This document shows positions 15,641 to 23,829 of a stretch of 64,000 bases of DNA, piece by piece. Under the pieces are notes generated by a model, which had not been told where the DNA came from, did not search any database, and saw nothing but the letters and a program-made list of their open reading frames with translations. Position numbers and translations under genes: made by a program. The stretch lies in assembly GCA_005790605.1 (NCBI GenBank), contig SXUI01000018.1, positions 1-64,000 of the forward strand, written 5' to 3'. Each line of letters begins with the position of its first letter. Position 1 is the first letter of the stretch. The stretch is from Planctomycetia bacterium (GTDB taxonomy: Bacteria; Planctomycetota; Phycisphaerae; Phycisphaerales; SM1A02).

Positions 15641-17203
15641 CTACCCAAGTTTCGCGAAGAGCTCCGCGCAGGCGTGCATCCACGCGGTCCCGTCCGCATA
15701 CTCAGGGGCACGCATGATCACGAACCCAAGCGTCATCGTCGCGGCGTTGTTCACGCTATGTGCAACGATGGGCGCGATGAGGCTGCCGCGCCATTCGCGG
15801 AACATGCAGAAGGAAATCGCAAGCCCCATGAGTACCGGCGCGAAGAGCAAGCCTTGCGGGTGGACCGCCGCGAAGATCCCACTTGAAACAAGCGCAGCGA
15901 TGGCGCATGCGATGAACGCACCGCGAGCCTGCAGCGATTCGCGAATGTGCCGATAGAGCAAGCCTCGGAACATGGTCTCTTCCACGATGGGCGCAACGAC
16001 TGCCGCGAGGAAAAGCAGTACGCAGAACTCAAAGGAACTCGCAGTCTGCAGTGCCTCCGCGGCTGGATGACTCGCAGGAGCAACATCACCGACGATTGCC
16101 ATCGCGATGAAGTAGAACAGCAAACCGCAGAGGAGAAGCGGAAGTGCGCATGCGTAGCAGAAGAAGCCGGACGCGATCTCTCGAAACAACCCGGCGCCTC
16201 GATGCCAGCCTGCTTCGTGCAGGAGCCAACGCGCGGATTGCCCTCTGAAGCTCGCCCAGGAAAGAGCGGAGAGACTGAGAATGAAGCCACCTGTGCCGAG
16301 TAAGAGTGGCAAGAAAGACTCCGTCTCAAGCGTCGGTGTGTCTGACAGTGCTAGGCCCGCGATCACCCCAATCACCACATTGAGTCCAAGGAAAAGCGCC
16401 ATCCAGACGGCGAAGACTTCGACGGAGAGTTGAGCGAATGTTCCGCCGGAGGTCGATGCCCGTTCGAAGACACGAAGCTTCAGTTTTCCCATGAGCAGCA
16501 AGACAAAGAGCACGAACAGCCCAACGAATCCTGTGCAGCCAAAGCTGCTGAACCAAACACCCGCAACGACAAGCGCCGCGAGCATGCCCGATTCGACCGG
16601 AGCCTCTCGCGCGATGAATGAACCGTACCAACCGAGTCGATCTTTCAGCATTGCGAGATCGGCCGCGGGCAGTTCCTCCTCTGACTGCTCCGCAACGAGC
16701 ACTCTGCGCGCGGCATCGATCGTGGCATTCATGTCGTTCGCGCCTTCGACTCGTTCGATGGCGTCAAGACCTTCAATCGCTTGATCGACATCCACCATGC
16801 GCCCGATGACAAGCCATCGAGCAACTTGCTGAGCCCAGTTCCCTTCTTTGAATGGCGCGAGTTGACTCTCGAAGATCTGCTTTGACTCGCTTGGAGGGAC
16901 GAAGGACGCAAGTCCGACAGTCACCCGCCCCGCGAGTTCATCCTGCATTGAAAGGAGCGACACGGAGGCCGCCGGGACCGCCTCGGATTCGCTCGCGTGA
17001 GAAATCGAGTCGGGTCCCTCAGGCTCCTCCATCTTGATCTGCTGCAGAAGAATCGCCGTCACCGTGAGGATCACAATCGCGAGCCAGCTCCACGCAACTC
17101 TCGAACGTCCGGCCCGAGGGGCTTCTTGGTTATCGGATTGCAAAACGACGGGAGGAGGAAGGTCGGAATCGTCGTGCTGCGGCCCAGGAGATTGCATGTC
17201 CAT
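15641..17203 (-). CDS. CPBP-family intramembrane glutamic protease with a long N-terminal region
   Basis: The 520-residue membrane protein has one N-terminal membrane segment (about 37-54), a roughly 140-residue soluble region, then seven or eight membrane helices. The CPBP (CAAX protease and bacteriocin-processing) motifs are in the last third: E408-E409-T-M-F-R413-G, the second motif FAAVHPQGL, and HSVNNA. These proteins are Rce1-like glutamic proteases, some of which serve bacteriocin immunity or membrane-protein processing. The 380-residue N-terminal part is longer than in simple CPBP proteins. The start is supported by a TATCCT hexamer 8 bases upstream. Confidence 0.85.
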   Translation of the reverse strand: MDMQSPGPQHDDSDLPPPVVLQSDNQEAPRAGRSRVAWSWLAIVILTVTAILLQQIKMEEPEGPDSISHASESEAVPAASVSLLSMQDELAGRVTVGLASFVPPSESKQIFESQLAPFKEGNWAQQVARWLVIGRMVDVDQAIEGLDAIERVEGANDMNATIDAARRVLVAEQSEEELPAADLAMLKDRLGWYGSFIAREAPVESGMLAALVVAGVWFSSFGCTGFVGLFVLFVLLLMGKLKLRVFERASTSGGTFAQLSVEVFAVWMALFLGLNVVIGVIAGLALSDTPTLETESFLPLLLGTGGFILSLSALSWASFRGQSARWLLHEAGWHRGAGLFREIASGFFCYACALPLLLCGLLFYFIAMAIVGDVAPASHPAAEALQTASSFEFCVLLFLAAVVAPIVEETMFRGLLYRHIRESLQARGAFIACAIAALVSSGIFAAVHPQGLLFAPVLMGLAISFCMFREWRGSLIAPIVAHSVNNAATMTLGFVIMRAPEYADGTAWMHACAELFAKLG

Positions 17204-17211
17204 ATCGAGAG

Positions 17212-17217
17212 AGGATA
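17212..17217 (-). promoter_or_regulatory. Candidate -10 element (TATCCT) of a leaderless promoter
   Basis: TATCCT on the minus strand ends 8 bases before the ATG at 17203. No Shine-Dalgarno is present. Confidence 0.4.
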
Positions 17218-17305
17218 CCGAGGGGTCCTGTGCGATGGGGAAATCGAGGCGAGCGAGTCCACGGATCGAAGTTCGCGGATACGCGCAGAACCTCTACCTC
17301 AAACC

Positions 17306-17333
17306 TTGACAGAAACGCGCAGATCGCTATCCT
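17306..17333 (+). promoter_or_regulatory. Sigma-70-type promoter upstream of rplM-rpsI
   Basis: TTGACA (17306-17311) is a perfect -35, followed by a 16-base spacer and TATCCT (17328-17333). A transcription start near 17340 would give a leader of about 100 bases before rplM. Confidence 0.6.
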
Positions 17334-17441
17334 TCTCGATCCTCCACACCGCTCGCGGGAGGACTTTCGACACTGCATGACACTCATGCCGAAGGTCGTT
17401 CAGCCACGAGCGTTGGAGCGCCTTGCGCAATAGGACCTGCT

Positions 17442-17912
17442 ATGCCACGCCAGACTTTCATCGCCAAGCAAAACGAAGTCAACACCGTATGGCGTCATGT
17501 CGACGCAAACGGACTTGTCCTCGGCAGACTCGCCACCGAAGTTGCGACTGCTCTCATGGGTAAGCACCGACCCGAGTACACGCCTGGTGTCACCACCGGC
17601 GACTCCGTCATCATCACCAATGCATCGAAGATCGTGCTCACCGGTCGCAAGGCTGATCAGAAGACACGCCGTCGATGGAGCGGTCACCCAGGCGGCTTGA
17701 AGGTTCGCACCTATCGCCAAGTCCTCGAGACGAAGCCAGAGCGACTCGTCACGGAGGCAATCCTCCGCATGCTTCCCAAGGGACAGTTCGGGCGCAGTCT
17801 CGCGTCGCGACTTCGCGTCTTCCCAGGCGCGGAGCACACGCACGCATCGCAGTCACCGATTCCTCTCTCAGAACCATCAGCCCGCCACATTCGCGTCGCC
17901 GCGGCGAAGTGA
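17442..17912 (+). CDS. rplM: 50S ribosomal protein L13
   Basis: The 156-residue protein shows WRHVDANGLVLGRLATEVAT, LMGKHRPEYTPGVTTGDSVI, GRKADQKTRRRWSGHPGGLK and MLPKGQFGRSLASRLRVFPG, the full L13 pattern. AGGA precedes the ATG. It is first in the rplM-rpsI operon; the leader before it could host L13 autoregulation, but no structure was identified. Confidence 0.97.
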   Translation: MPRQTFIAKQNEVNTVWRHVDANGLVLGRLATEVATALMGKHRPEYTPGVTTGDSVIITNASKIVLTGRKADQKTRRRWSGHPGGLKVRTYRQVLETKPERLVTEAILRMLPKGQFGRSLASRLRVFPGAEHTHASQSPIPLSEPSARHIRVAAAK

Positions 17913-17980
17913 ATCGCGAGGCAGCACATTTGGCAGCACATTTGTTCGAAGTCCACCTCGAAGTCGATTAGGCACGAAAC

Positions 17981-18448
17981 ATGATCGAGTCCACTCCCCC
18001 AGTCACGCCCGTCGCAGTTCCTGAGCCCAAGAAGGTTCGCATCATCCGTGGTCCCGATGCGCATGGTTGGTATTGGGGCACTGGTCGCCGAAAGACCGCG
18101 GTTGCGCGCGTTCGCGTGAAGAGCGGCAACGGCGAGATTCTCATCAACGAGCGTCCGATGGCTGAGTACTTCACGGAAGAGCGCGATCGTGCAAACATCC
18201 TCGGTCTTCTCGAGAAGACTGGCAACAAGAACAAGGTGAATGTGCGCGTCACCGCGAGCGGTGGCGGATTCACCGGTCAAGCTGGCGCGGTGATCCTCGG
18301 CCTCGGCCGCGCCATGTTGGAGTTTGACGCGAATCTCGAACCGATCCTCCGCGAGAACCAGTATCTCACCCGCGACAGCCGCAAGGTTGAGCGCAAGAAG
18401 TACGGTCAGTCTGGTGCGCGCCGCCGCTTCCAGTTCAGCAAGCGCTGA
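17981..18448 (+). CDS. rpsI: 30S ribosomal protein S9
   Basis: The 155-residue protein carries WGTGRRKTAVARVRVKSGNG, VNVRVTASGGGFTGQAGAV, ILGLGRAMLEFDANL, LTRDSRKVERKKYGQSGARR and the C-terminal QFSKR, whose basic tail contacts P-site tRNA. The N-terminus is about 30 residues longer than in E. coli S9. It is 68 bases downstream of rplM and followed by a strong terminator. Confidence 0.97.
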   Translation: MIESTPPVTPVAVPEPKKVRIIRGPDAHGWYWGTGRRKTAVARVRVKSGNGEILINERPMAEYFTEERDRANILGLLEKTGNKNKVNVRVTASGGGFTGQAGAVILGLGRAMLEFDANLEPILRENQYLTRDSRKVERKKYGQSGARRRFQFSKR

Positions 18449-18477
18449 TCCGCGACGCAATCAACTGCGAATCCTCA

Positions 18478-18511
18478 ACAGGTCGATCCGAATCGGATCG
18501 ACCTGTTTTTT
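18478..18511 (+). terminator. Rho-independent terminator of rplM-rpsI
   Basis: A 13-bp perfect stem (ACAGGTCGATCCG with CGGATCGACCTGT), 3-base loop, then a run of T (18505-18511). Confidence 0.95.
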
Positions 18512-19176
18512 CAATGCCGGTTACTCCATCACGCGTCTGCGCGCGGCTTCTGCAAAGTGAAGAATGCGCGATGCCGAAGCGGCTCACGCGCTAGGTGCTC
18601 CCGCCGAAGCTGGCGTCGGAGAGGCAGCAAGCAACCTCGAGCAGTCGACAGAAGCTCTTGCGACCGGTGAGCCGTTGTATGCATTCCTCCTCGATGAGGC
18701 AGCATTCCGTTAGAACTGCCACGATGGAGATGCCCTCGCGAGAAGCTTGCCTTGGAACGCCTCTGTCGCCATCTCGCTCTACCCTTCGATCATCCCTTCC
18801 GTATCCGGGTTGACCAGAAATTGGGCGCGACGAATCCGCCATCCTGCGCAGGTGTGACGCAGTCTTCGAAGTGGCTGCAACTGCTGCCACCCGAACTGCG
18901 ACACCCTCGGCTCCGGCTCGATCGTTCCGAAGAGTCGGGGAAAGAGAAGAAGCAGTGAGCGCATCGAGTTGCTGCTTCTGGATGCCTCTCGTTGGCGTCG
19001 TGATGCATGGTGTGGTTGCCGTCATCGTTACCAGCGCGTGCGCGACGGCGTCTCGAGAGCCAAACCGAGGGTTGCTCCAAGTACAACACTCCAAGCAAGA
19101 GGCGCTCCTTGACTCTTGATCCGAGATACAGCGCCGACTCGATGGCGGCTGCATTCCGTATCGACAACCGCAACGG
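18512..19176. other. 665-base stretch with only broken reading frames
   Basis: No convincing gene is seen. A 49-codon frame begins at ATG 18564 and ends at TAG 18711; its reading frame stays open past that stop for about 45 further sensible-looking codons. A later frame (18871-19119) encodes a hydrophobic segment (MPLVGVVMHGVVAVIVTSAC). The frames do not join into one protein and none has a good ribosome site. The stretch may be a decayed gene or plain intergenic DNA. Confidence 0.35.
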
Positions 19177-19983
19177 TTGACTCCCTCGCACGAGGAAGAC
19201 ATTGGCGCCCTGCGGAAAGCAGGTCGATCGAAAGACGAGTCCGAACGCGCAGCACACGCGCTCGCTCTCTGCGATGCATGGCTCGCATCGACCGCTCCGC
19301 ACGCGAGTGCACCGACGCTCGACCGCGTTGCGTGTTTCAAACGCATGGAGCGCTGGAAGCGCACGCCAGCGGCAACATGGGGTGGTGAAGCCACTTCCGC
19401 TTTGGTCGCACTCGCGATGGATGCGTCATTGCGTCTCACACCGCTCTCCGTGGATCAAATCGCACTTCGGAATGCACACCGAGCATCCGTGCGGGATGCG
19501 ATCCTCGCCACCATCAACTCCATCGAACAAAAGAGTGGCCGCTCGGGCTTCGCGAAACTTGCCGCCACGGTGGAACTCGACGCAGCAATTGGATTCGACA
19601 CCGTCATGACCGATCCGTGGTCGTGTATTGGGCAAGTTCCGATCTCCAGCGAGCAATTCGAAACACTTCGATCATCGATCGTTGCACTTCGCGATGCTGC
19701 GGCTCTCGAGGCAGCGACGAAACTCGCTGCACTCATGCCCGAGCGCGAGTATCCAAACATCAGCGCCGATGCTGTCGCCGATGTGCTGCGAGATGGGTTG
19801 AATAGCTACGCCAGAGCCGCATTTGTCGATGGATTCGCGGGGCGTGGCTCACCGCTTCGATTCGACGGATTCAATGGCGAGATTGCGGGAAGGTTGTGCG
19901 CTATCCGCCTGCAACCTGCGGGAAATCTTCCGCGACTGCCTCAGGGACGGTTACCAAGTTCCTCCAATGAGGAGGGCGAGTGA
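19177..19983 (+). CDS. Hypothetical helical protein, start uncertain
   Basis: The frame (up to 268 residues from TTG at 19177) is rich in Ala, Leu, Arg and Glu and looks mostly alpha-helical: RAAHALALCDAWLASTAPHA, RMERWKRTPAATWGGEATSA, TLRSSIVALRDAAALEAATK, DAVADVLRDGLNSYARAAF. No domain was recognised. Codon choice resembles neighbouring genes, which favours a real product over a shadow. There is no good start codon or Shine-Dalgarno; the true 5' end may lie in the disrupted region upstream, and the gene could be a 5'-truncated remnant. Confidence 0.45.
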   Translation: MTPSHEEDIGALRKAGRSKDESERAAHALALCDAWLASTAPHASAPTLDRVACFKRMERWKRTPAATWGGEATSALVALAMDASLRLTPLSVDQIALRNAHRASVRDAILATINSIEQKSGRSGFAKLAATVELDAAIGFDTVMTDPWSCIGQVPISSEQFETLRSSIVALRDAAALEAATKLAALMPEREYPNISADAVADVLRDGLNSYARAAFVDGFAGRGSPLRFDGFNGEIAGRLCAIRLQPAGNLPRLPQGRLPSSSNEEGE

Positions 19984-20022
19984 GACAATCACGATAGAGA
20001 ACGGGGGATGGCAGAGAGCGGT

Positions 20023-20868
20023 TCACTTTGAGCGCACGACAACCCCACACTCAGGACATCGCAGAAGTCCGGCGAGCGGATAGGCGCAGGCGGGGCACAC
20101 ACCGCGGATCGAGCGGATCGTCGTGCGGAGCCAAGCCCAAACACAACGCGCCGCAGTGAGGAGGAAACAGATGCACGACCCGTAGAACGCCGTATTGACG
20201 GCAAATCCGATCGGGATAATGCGGGTTGGAAACATGTTCCGCGGAATCACTCCGTGAGGGTTCGTCACGGCAAGCCACTGATCAAGGCTTCGGGAATCGC
20301 GCATGAATCCAGCCGTAAACCAAGGCCAATCGAACCAGTCCACGAATCTCATGTCGGTGCGAACTGTACCTACGAGTGCACCACTCGAAAGCGCGAAGGC
20401 AATATCACTGCGTGAAGGGTCATTCGGCAGTTGAAAGATAATCTCGGAGATCATCGATTGCATTGGCCACCCGCGGGGAGTCTCGACGAGATGGGCGGCA
20501 CAGCGCGGGTCATGGTCAGGTGCGGAGTTCGCGCGGCTCCAGGAGGGGACATCCCAGATTGGACGAGGAAGTTCCGGCGTGCCGGCACTCTCTGCGATCG
20601 TCTTGATCATGAAGAGTTGACCATCAGGTCCCATGTACATGCCGATCTCCCAACCTCGGTCACGAACCCAGTCAAGCCGTGGCTCTCCCCCCTTTTCTAT
20701 CCACCGCTCCGCCTCTGGAAGCCAGATGCCCACTGGTCTTCGCACGGACTCTATCCGTGCATTGCCAAGCGTCGCGAGCACACCACCAGCCAAGCAAACG
20801 ATGCCGAGAGGGAGCCACCGAGCGAAACCCGCGGACGCATGCCTCACGCCGCGCATCAAGGCTTCCAT
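20023..20868 (-). CDS. Membrane protein with C-terminal double-CxxC zinc ribbon (planctomycete type)
   Basis: The 281-residue protein has an N-terminal membrane segment (about 17-37), a soluble region of roughly 170 residues, and a second membrane helix (FAVNTAFYGSCICFLLTAAR). It ends in VCPACAYPLAGLLRCPECG, a zinc-ribbon tail. The C-P-x-C-x-Y-P/D-L-x-G-L...C-P-E-C-G ending is common in planctomycete membrane proteins and has no assigned function. The gene overlaps the upstream co-oriented gene by 13 bases, so the two are likely co-translated. Confidence 0.65.
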   Translation of the reverse strand: MEALMRGVRHASAGFARWLPLGIVCLAGGVLATLGNARIESVRRPVGIWLPEAERWIEKGGEPRLDWVRDRGWEIGMYMGPDGQLFMIKTIAESAGTPELPRPIWDVPSWSRANSAPDHDPRCAAHLVETPRGWPMQSMISEIIFQLPNDPSRSDIAFALSSGALVGTVRTDMRFVDWFDWPWFTAGFMRDSRSLDQWLAVTNPHGVIPRNMFPTRIIPIGFAVNTAFYGSCICFLLTAARCVWAWLRTTIRSIRGVCPACAYPLAGLLRCPECGVVVRSK

Positions 20869-21959
20869 GGATCTTGCTCAGGAGCGCTTGGCGCAACGCA
20901 TGTTGGGTCATTGTCAGGAGTGAGCAACGGCGACAATGGACAGACAGCGAGCGGGCAGCCCCCGATCGCTTGGGCCACTGTGGCGCCACCATTGATCGGC
21001 TCCGTCGAGGTCCTTTGCCAACCGTGCTCTCGCTGCCACTGCCAGTAGCTTCCCAACGGCGTGCCCGTGATGCAGTTGTACTCAACCACGGATCTGTATC
21101 GAATGCGCCAGACCTCGCGCTCATAGTTGCATTGCGTCATGCAGTTCATACGCGGTGTTGGCGGCGCGGGTATCCACGGCCCACAGGTCCAGACCCCCCA
21201 CGCAGTAGTCGCGGTCACGCGCGAACAACGGATGACGACGAACCCGCAGTCGAACCCAATGTTGATATCGGCCGACGGCGAAGCTGCTTGCACAACACTG
21301 TTCGCCAACGCCGTAAGCACACTCGTCCGTGAGCATGGTGCGATTTCAGGATCGCCGTCTGTTTCGATGACGCCTTCAAGCGGATCAATCCACGCCGCTT
21401 TCCAACCTGCGTCTTCGAGCATTTCAACGAATGGTCGTGGATCAGCGAGTGCGTCAACCAATGGCGCAATGGGATCGGACTCGAGCACTCCCTTCTTGAT
21501 CGGTTCGGGCGCACTCACAGCAACCGGCGCGATCACAATTGGCCAGGATTCATCGCTCGAGTCTGGAAGCGAGAGTATGTCTTTCACTGATCGAATCGAC
21601 TGTGACTGACTTTGCTCGCCCCATGCCGTCGCGACCCAACTCGTCGTGCCATCATCCGCGAGAACCTTGCGATACCAGACCGCCGTGAGATTTTCTCCCA
21701 CGGGCACAGCTTCACGCAACGCGAGAAACGACTCGACCTCATCGTCAAACATCGTCGGCACGAGTGTCCAACGACGACCCGCTTCGCCAAACGCGATGCG
21801 CACGCACGAAACACTGCGTTCGCCGGTGATGGGTGATGGCAACGAAAGCGCTGGTGTGCTGATCGTCAGCGACGCAAGCAATGCAACACACCAAACCACG
21901 ATCCTCGTGTCTCTCCAACGCGAAGCGCAACGCATCCAATCCAACTTCATCCACGCCAT
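20856..21959 (-). CDS. Hypothetical secreted protein, Cys- and Trp-rich C-terminal region
   Basis: AGGAG lies at the right distance before ATG 21959, giving 367 residues. An N-terminal signal (VVWCVALLASLTISTPALS) is followed by a beta-rich region and a C-terminal third rich in Cys and Trp (NIGFDCGFVVIRCSRV, WGVWTCGPWIPAPPTPRMNC, YWQWQREHGWQR, GGCPLAVCPLSP). The cysteines probably form disulfides outside the cytoplasm. No family was recognised. It forms an overlapping pair with the zinc-ribbon membrane protein downstream. Confidence 0.6.
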   Translation of the reverse strand: MAWMKLDWMRCASRWRDTRIVVWCVALLASLTISTPALSLPSPITGERSVSCVRIAFGEAGRRWTLVPTMFDDEVESFLALREAVPVGENLTAVWYRKVLADDGTTSWVATAWGEQSQSQSIRSVKDILSLPDSSDESWPIVIAPVAVSAPEPIKKGVLESDPIAPLVDALADPRPFVEMLEDAGWKAAWIDPLEGVIETDGDPEIAPCSRTSVLTALANSVVQAASPSADINIGFDCGFVVIRCSRVTATTAWGVWTCGPWIPAPPTPRMNCMTQCNYEREVWRIRYRSVVEYNCITGTPLGSYWQWQREHGWQRTSTEPINGGATVAQAIGGCPLAVCPLSPLLTPDNDPTCVAPSAPEQDPWKP

Positions 21960-22145
21960 GATACTTCTCCTGCATATCAAATCCACACTCCCAATCTCCA
22001 CGCACGCGCGCGCGTGAGTCATCAATCAAAGACAATTTACCCCCCCCCGTTGAGCGTGTCAACCGCTCGGCTCGACACGCCTGCGCGCGAGCGTCCTCAG
22101 TGCTCGCGCGACACGACACCGACATCGAGTCACGCGGGCCGTCGC

Positions 22146-23795
22146 TTAGCGAGGGACCTGACGAAGTGCTTTCTCCGCGAGGTGGAGCGCGCGCGATGCG
22201 AGAGCGGCGCTTGTCTTCAGGCTCTTCGCGAGTGCCGGCAGCGTGAGTGGCGCCGCTCCATTCCAACCGTAGCGAGCAAGCAGAATGGCGCGGTGTTGCT
22301 GCGAGAGCGCCCCGCTCACGGCTCGCCTTCTCCACAGAGGATCAACCTCACAGAGCCACGGAGCCGCGAGGTCTAGAAGCGGCTCCATCGTTGTTCCCTC
22401 ACTCAACGATTGTTTGGTAGCGGCGCGCCGCGATCGCTGCGCATCGAAGTGTGCGAGCACGAAGTCTGCTTCCAAGCCCACGAGCGATTCAAGTTCCTGC
22501 CGTGATGGGTCGTACTGCGCAACGACAGCGACAAGTCGATCGCGGAGGGTGCGCAACAACGCTCGAAGTTCGTCCACGCGTAAATCTTCTGGTTTTCCAG
22601 CGTAGAACTGATCGACGCGCGCCGCGCCAATCGTCATCGCATTCGCGAGAAGCGCACGGCGAAGCAGCGCCGCCCAACGCAGGTCCGTCTCGATCTCATC
22701 AAGTGTGGTACGCGTCGGCCGTCGTGCACAACCCTGCAACGCGCGCTTGGCGCGCCGAAGAAGCAAATGCATCGCCGCCGCCCGCGCGTCTTGCGATGCC
22801 TGTCGAGTCGCTGCATCGCGAACAAATGCACGGCCGCGTCGCACTTGCCGCGCCGACTGCAGGAGCGCCAAGGCATCATCATCCTGAAGAGCGCTCACGA
22901 GGCCTTCACGCACACTCGTCGGCGCGAGAATCGTTTCTTCCGCGCCGAAGAGTTCAAATGTAGGAAGTTCGACGAATGCAATCGGTGCCGCTCGCAGCCG
23001 AGCCATGCGCTTCTGATCGACGATAGACCGCACGAGCGACTCGCTTCGACCGATGCGGTGCGCGATGCTTGCGATGTCAATGCCTACACGCCACGCTCGT
23101 TCCGCAAACTTCCCGGCGCGATCAACCTTCCGCGTTCGCGCCGAAGTGGTGCGCCCAAAGTGGCGCATGAGGAGTAAGCGAACGCCCTCGTGACTTCGCC
23201 CGTGCCTCGCGGCGAGCAGTTCCGCAGCAGAGTTGAGCGAGTGCCCCTCGTCCATCAACGCGCTCGCCTGCTCTTGCAACGCTTGCGACTCAGCTCCGCT
23301 GAATCTTCGAAAGCGGCTCGCGGCGGCCACACGCGGCGCCTGTTTCGATACGAAGCGCTCGATGTTCTCGCGATAGAGCGCCACGCAGGGCGCACCGTCC
23401 ATCGCAATCCAATGCGCGCACAAGCCATCATCGCGCAGTCGCTGCACAGTCTTGAAACTCACGGCAAGTTCCCTTGCGACCTGCTCGGGCGTGAGCGCTC
23501 CACCTTTGCGCTCACTTCCATCGAGTTTCAACCGCAGGCTCAAGTCGAGCACCACTGCGCCGAGGTCATGCACCAGTTCGCGGCCGAGCGCAGTGCGGTC
23601 GCTCGGTCGATCCGGACGAAATCCCGTGATGCGATAGAGCGCAAAGTCAATCGGATACTCGCGCGCGCTCTCCACCGAATCCATTAGTGCTTCCGCCGCG
23701 CGCATCTGTCGATCAATCGTCTCGCGCGGCGCAAAAGCGAGCGCGGAGGGCAGCGCCGCAAGTGCGTCGAATCGATAGGAGATCTTTCGTGACAC
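22146..23795 (-). CDS. Multi-HTH DNA-binding protein resembling a sigma-70-type factor
   Basis: The 549-residue protein starts at GTG 23795, supported by TAGGAT 6 bases upstream. Four HTH-like segments are visible. Residues 101-125 (LTPEQVARELAVSFKTVQRL) look like an excisionase or MerR-type HTH; others fall at about 185-212 and 237-262 (IASIAHRIGRSESLVRSIV). The last is a C-terminal region-4-like segment at about 497-546 (LSQQHRAILLARYGWN, ALAKSLKTSAALASRALHLA). The overall plan suggests an unusual sigma factor or a transcription regulator. The aromatic region-2.3 cluster of true sigma-70 proteins is not evident, so the function is uncertain. Confidence 0.5.
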   Translation of the reverse strand: MSRKISYRFDALAALPSALAFAPRETIDRQMRAAEALMDSVESAREYPIDFALYRITGFRPDRPSDRTALGRELVHDLGAVVLDLSLRLKLDGSERKGGALTPEQVARELAVSFKTVQRLRDDGLCAHWIAMDGAPCVALYRENIERFVSKQAPRVAAASRFRRFSGAESQALQEQASALMDEGHSLNSAAELLAARHGRSHEGVRLLLMRHFGRTTSARTRKVDRAGKFAERAWRVGIDIASIAHRIGRSESLVRSIVDQKRMARLRAAPIAFVELPTFELFGAEETILAPTSVREGLVSALQDDDALALLQSARQVRRGRAFVRDAATRQASQDARAAAMHLLLRRAKRALQGCARRPTRTTLDEIETDLRWAALLRRALLANAMTIGAARVDQFYAGKPEDLRVDELRALLRTLRDRLVAVVAQYDPSRQELESLVGLEADFVLAHFDAQRSRRAATKQSLSEGTTMEPLLDLAAPWLCEVDPLWRRRAVSGALSQQHRAILLARYGWNGAAPLTLPALAKSLKTSAALASRALHLAEKALRQVPR

Positions 23796-23801
23796 GCAAA
23801 C

Positions 23802-23807
23802 ATCCTA
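23802..23807 (-). promoter_or_regulatory. Candidate -10 element (TAGGAT) of a leaderless promoter
   Basis: TAGGAT on the minus strand ends 6 bases before GTG 23795 of the multi-HTH gene. Confidence 0.4.
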
Positions 23808-23829
23808 CGAGGGAGTACGCGCTCCGGAT

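Noticed and set aside
18591-19439. A 282-codon minus-strand frame
   Set aside because: The sequence is a Ser/Arg/Ala-rich shadow with no domain, signal or ribosome site, and it overlaps the better plus-strand frame.
22040-22048. Run of nine C as a possible phase-variable tract
   Set aside because: It lies between the 3' end of the multi-HTH gene and the 5' side of the secreted-protein gene, outside coding sequence and about 80 bases from the nearest start codon, with no promoter spacing that it would alter.
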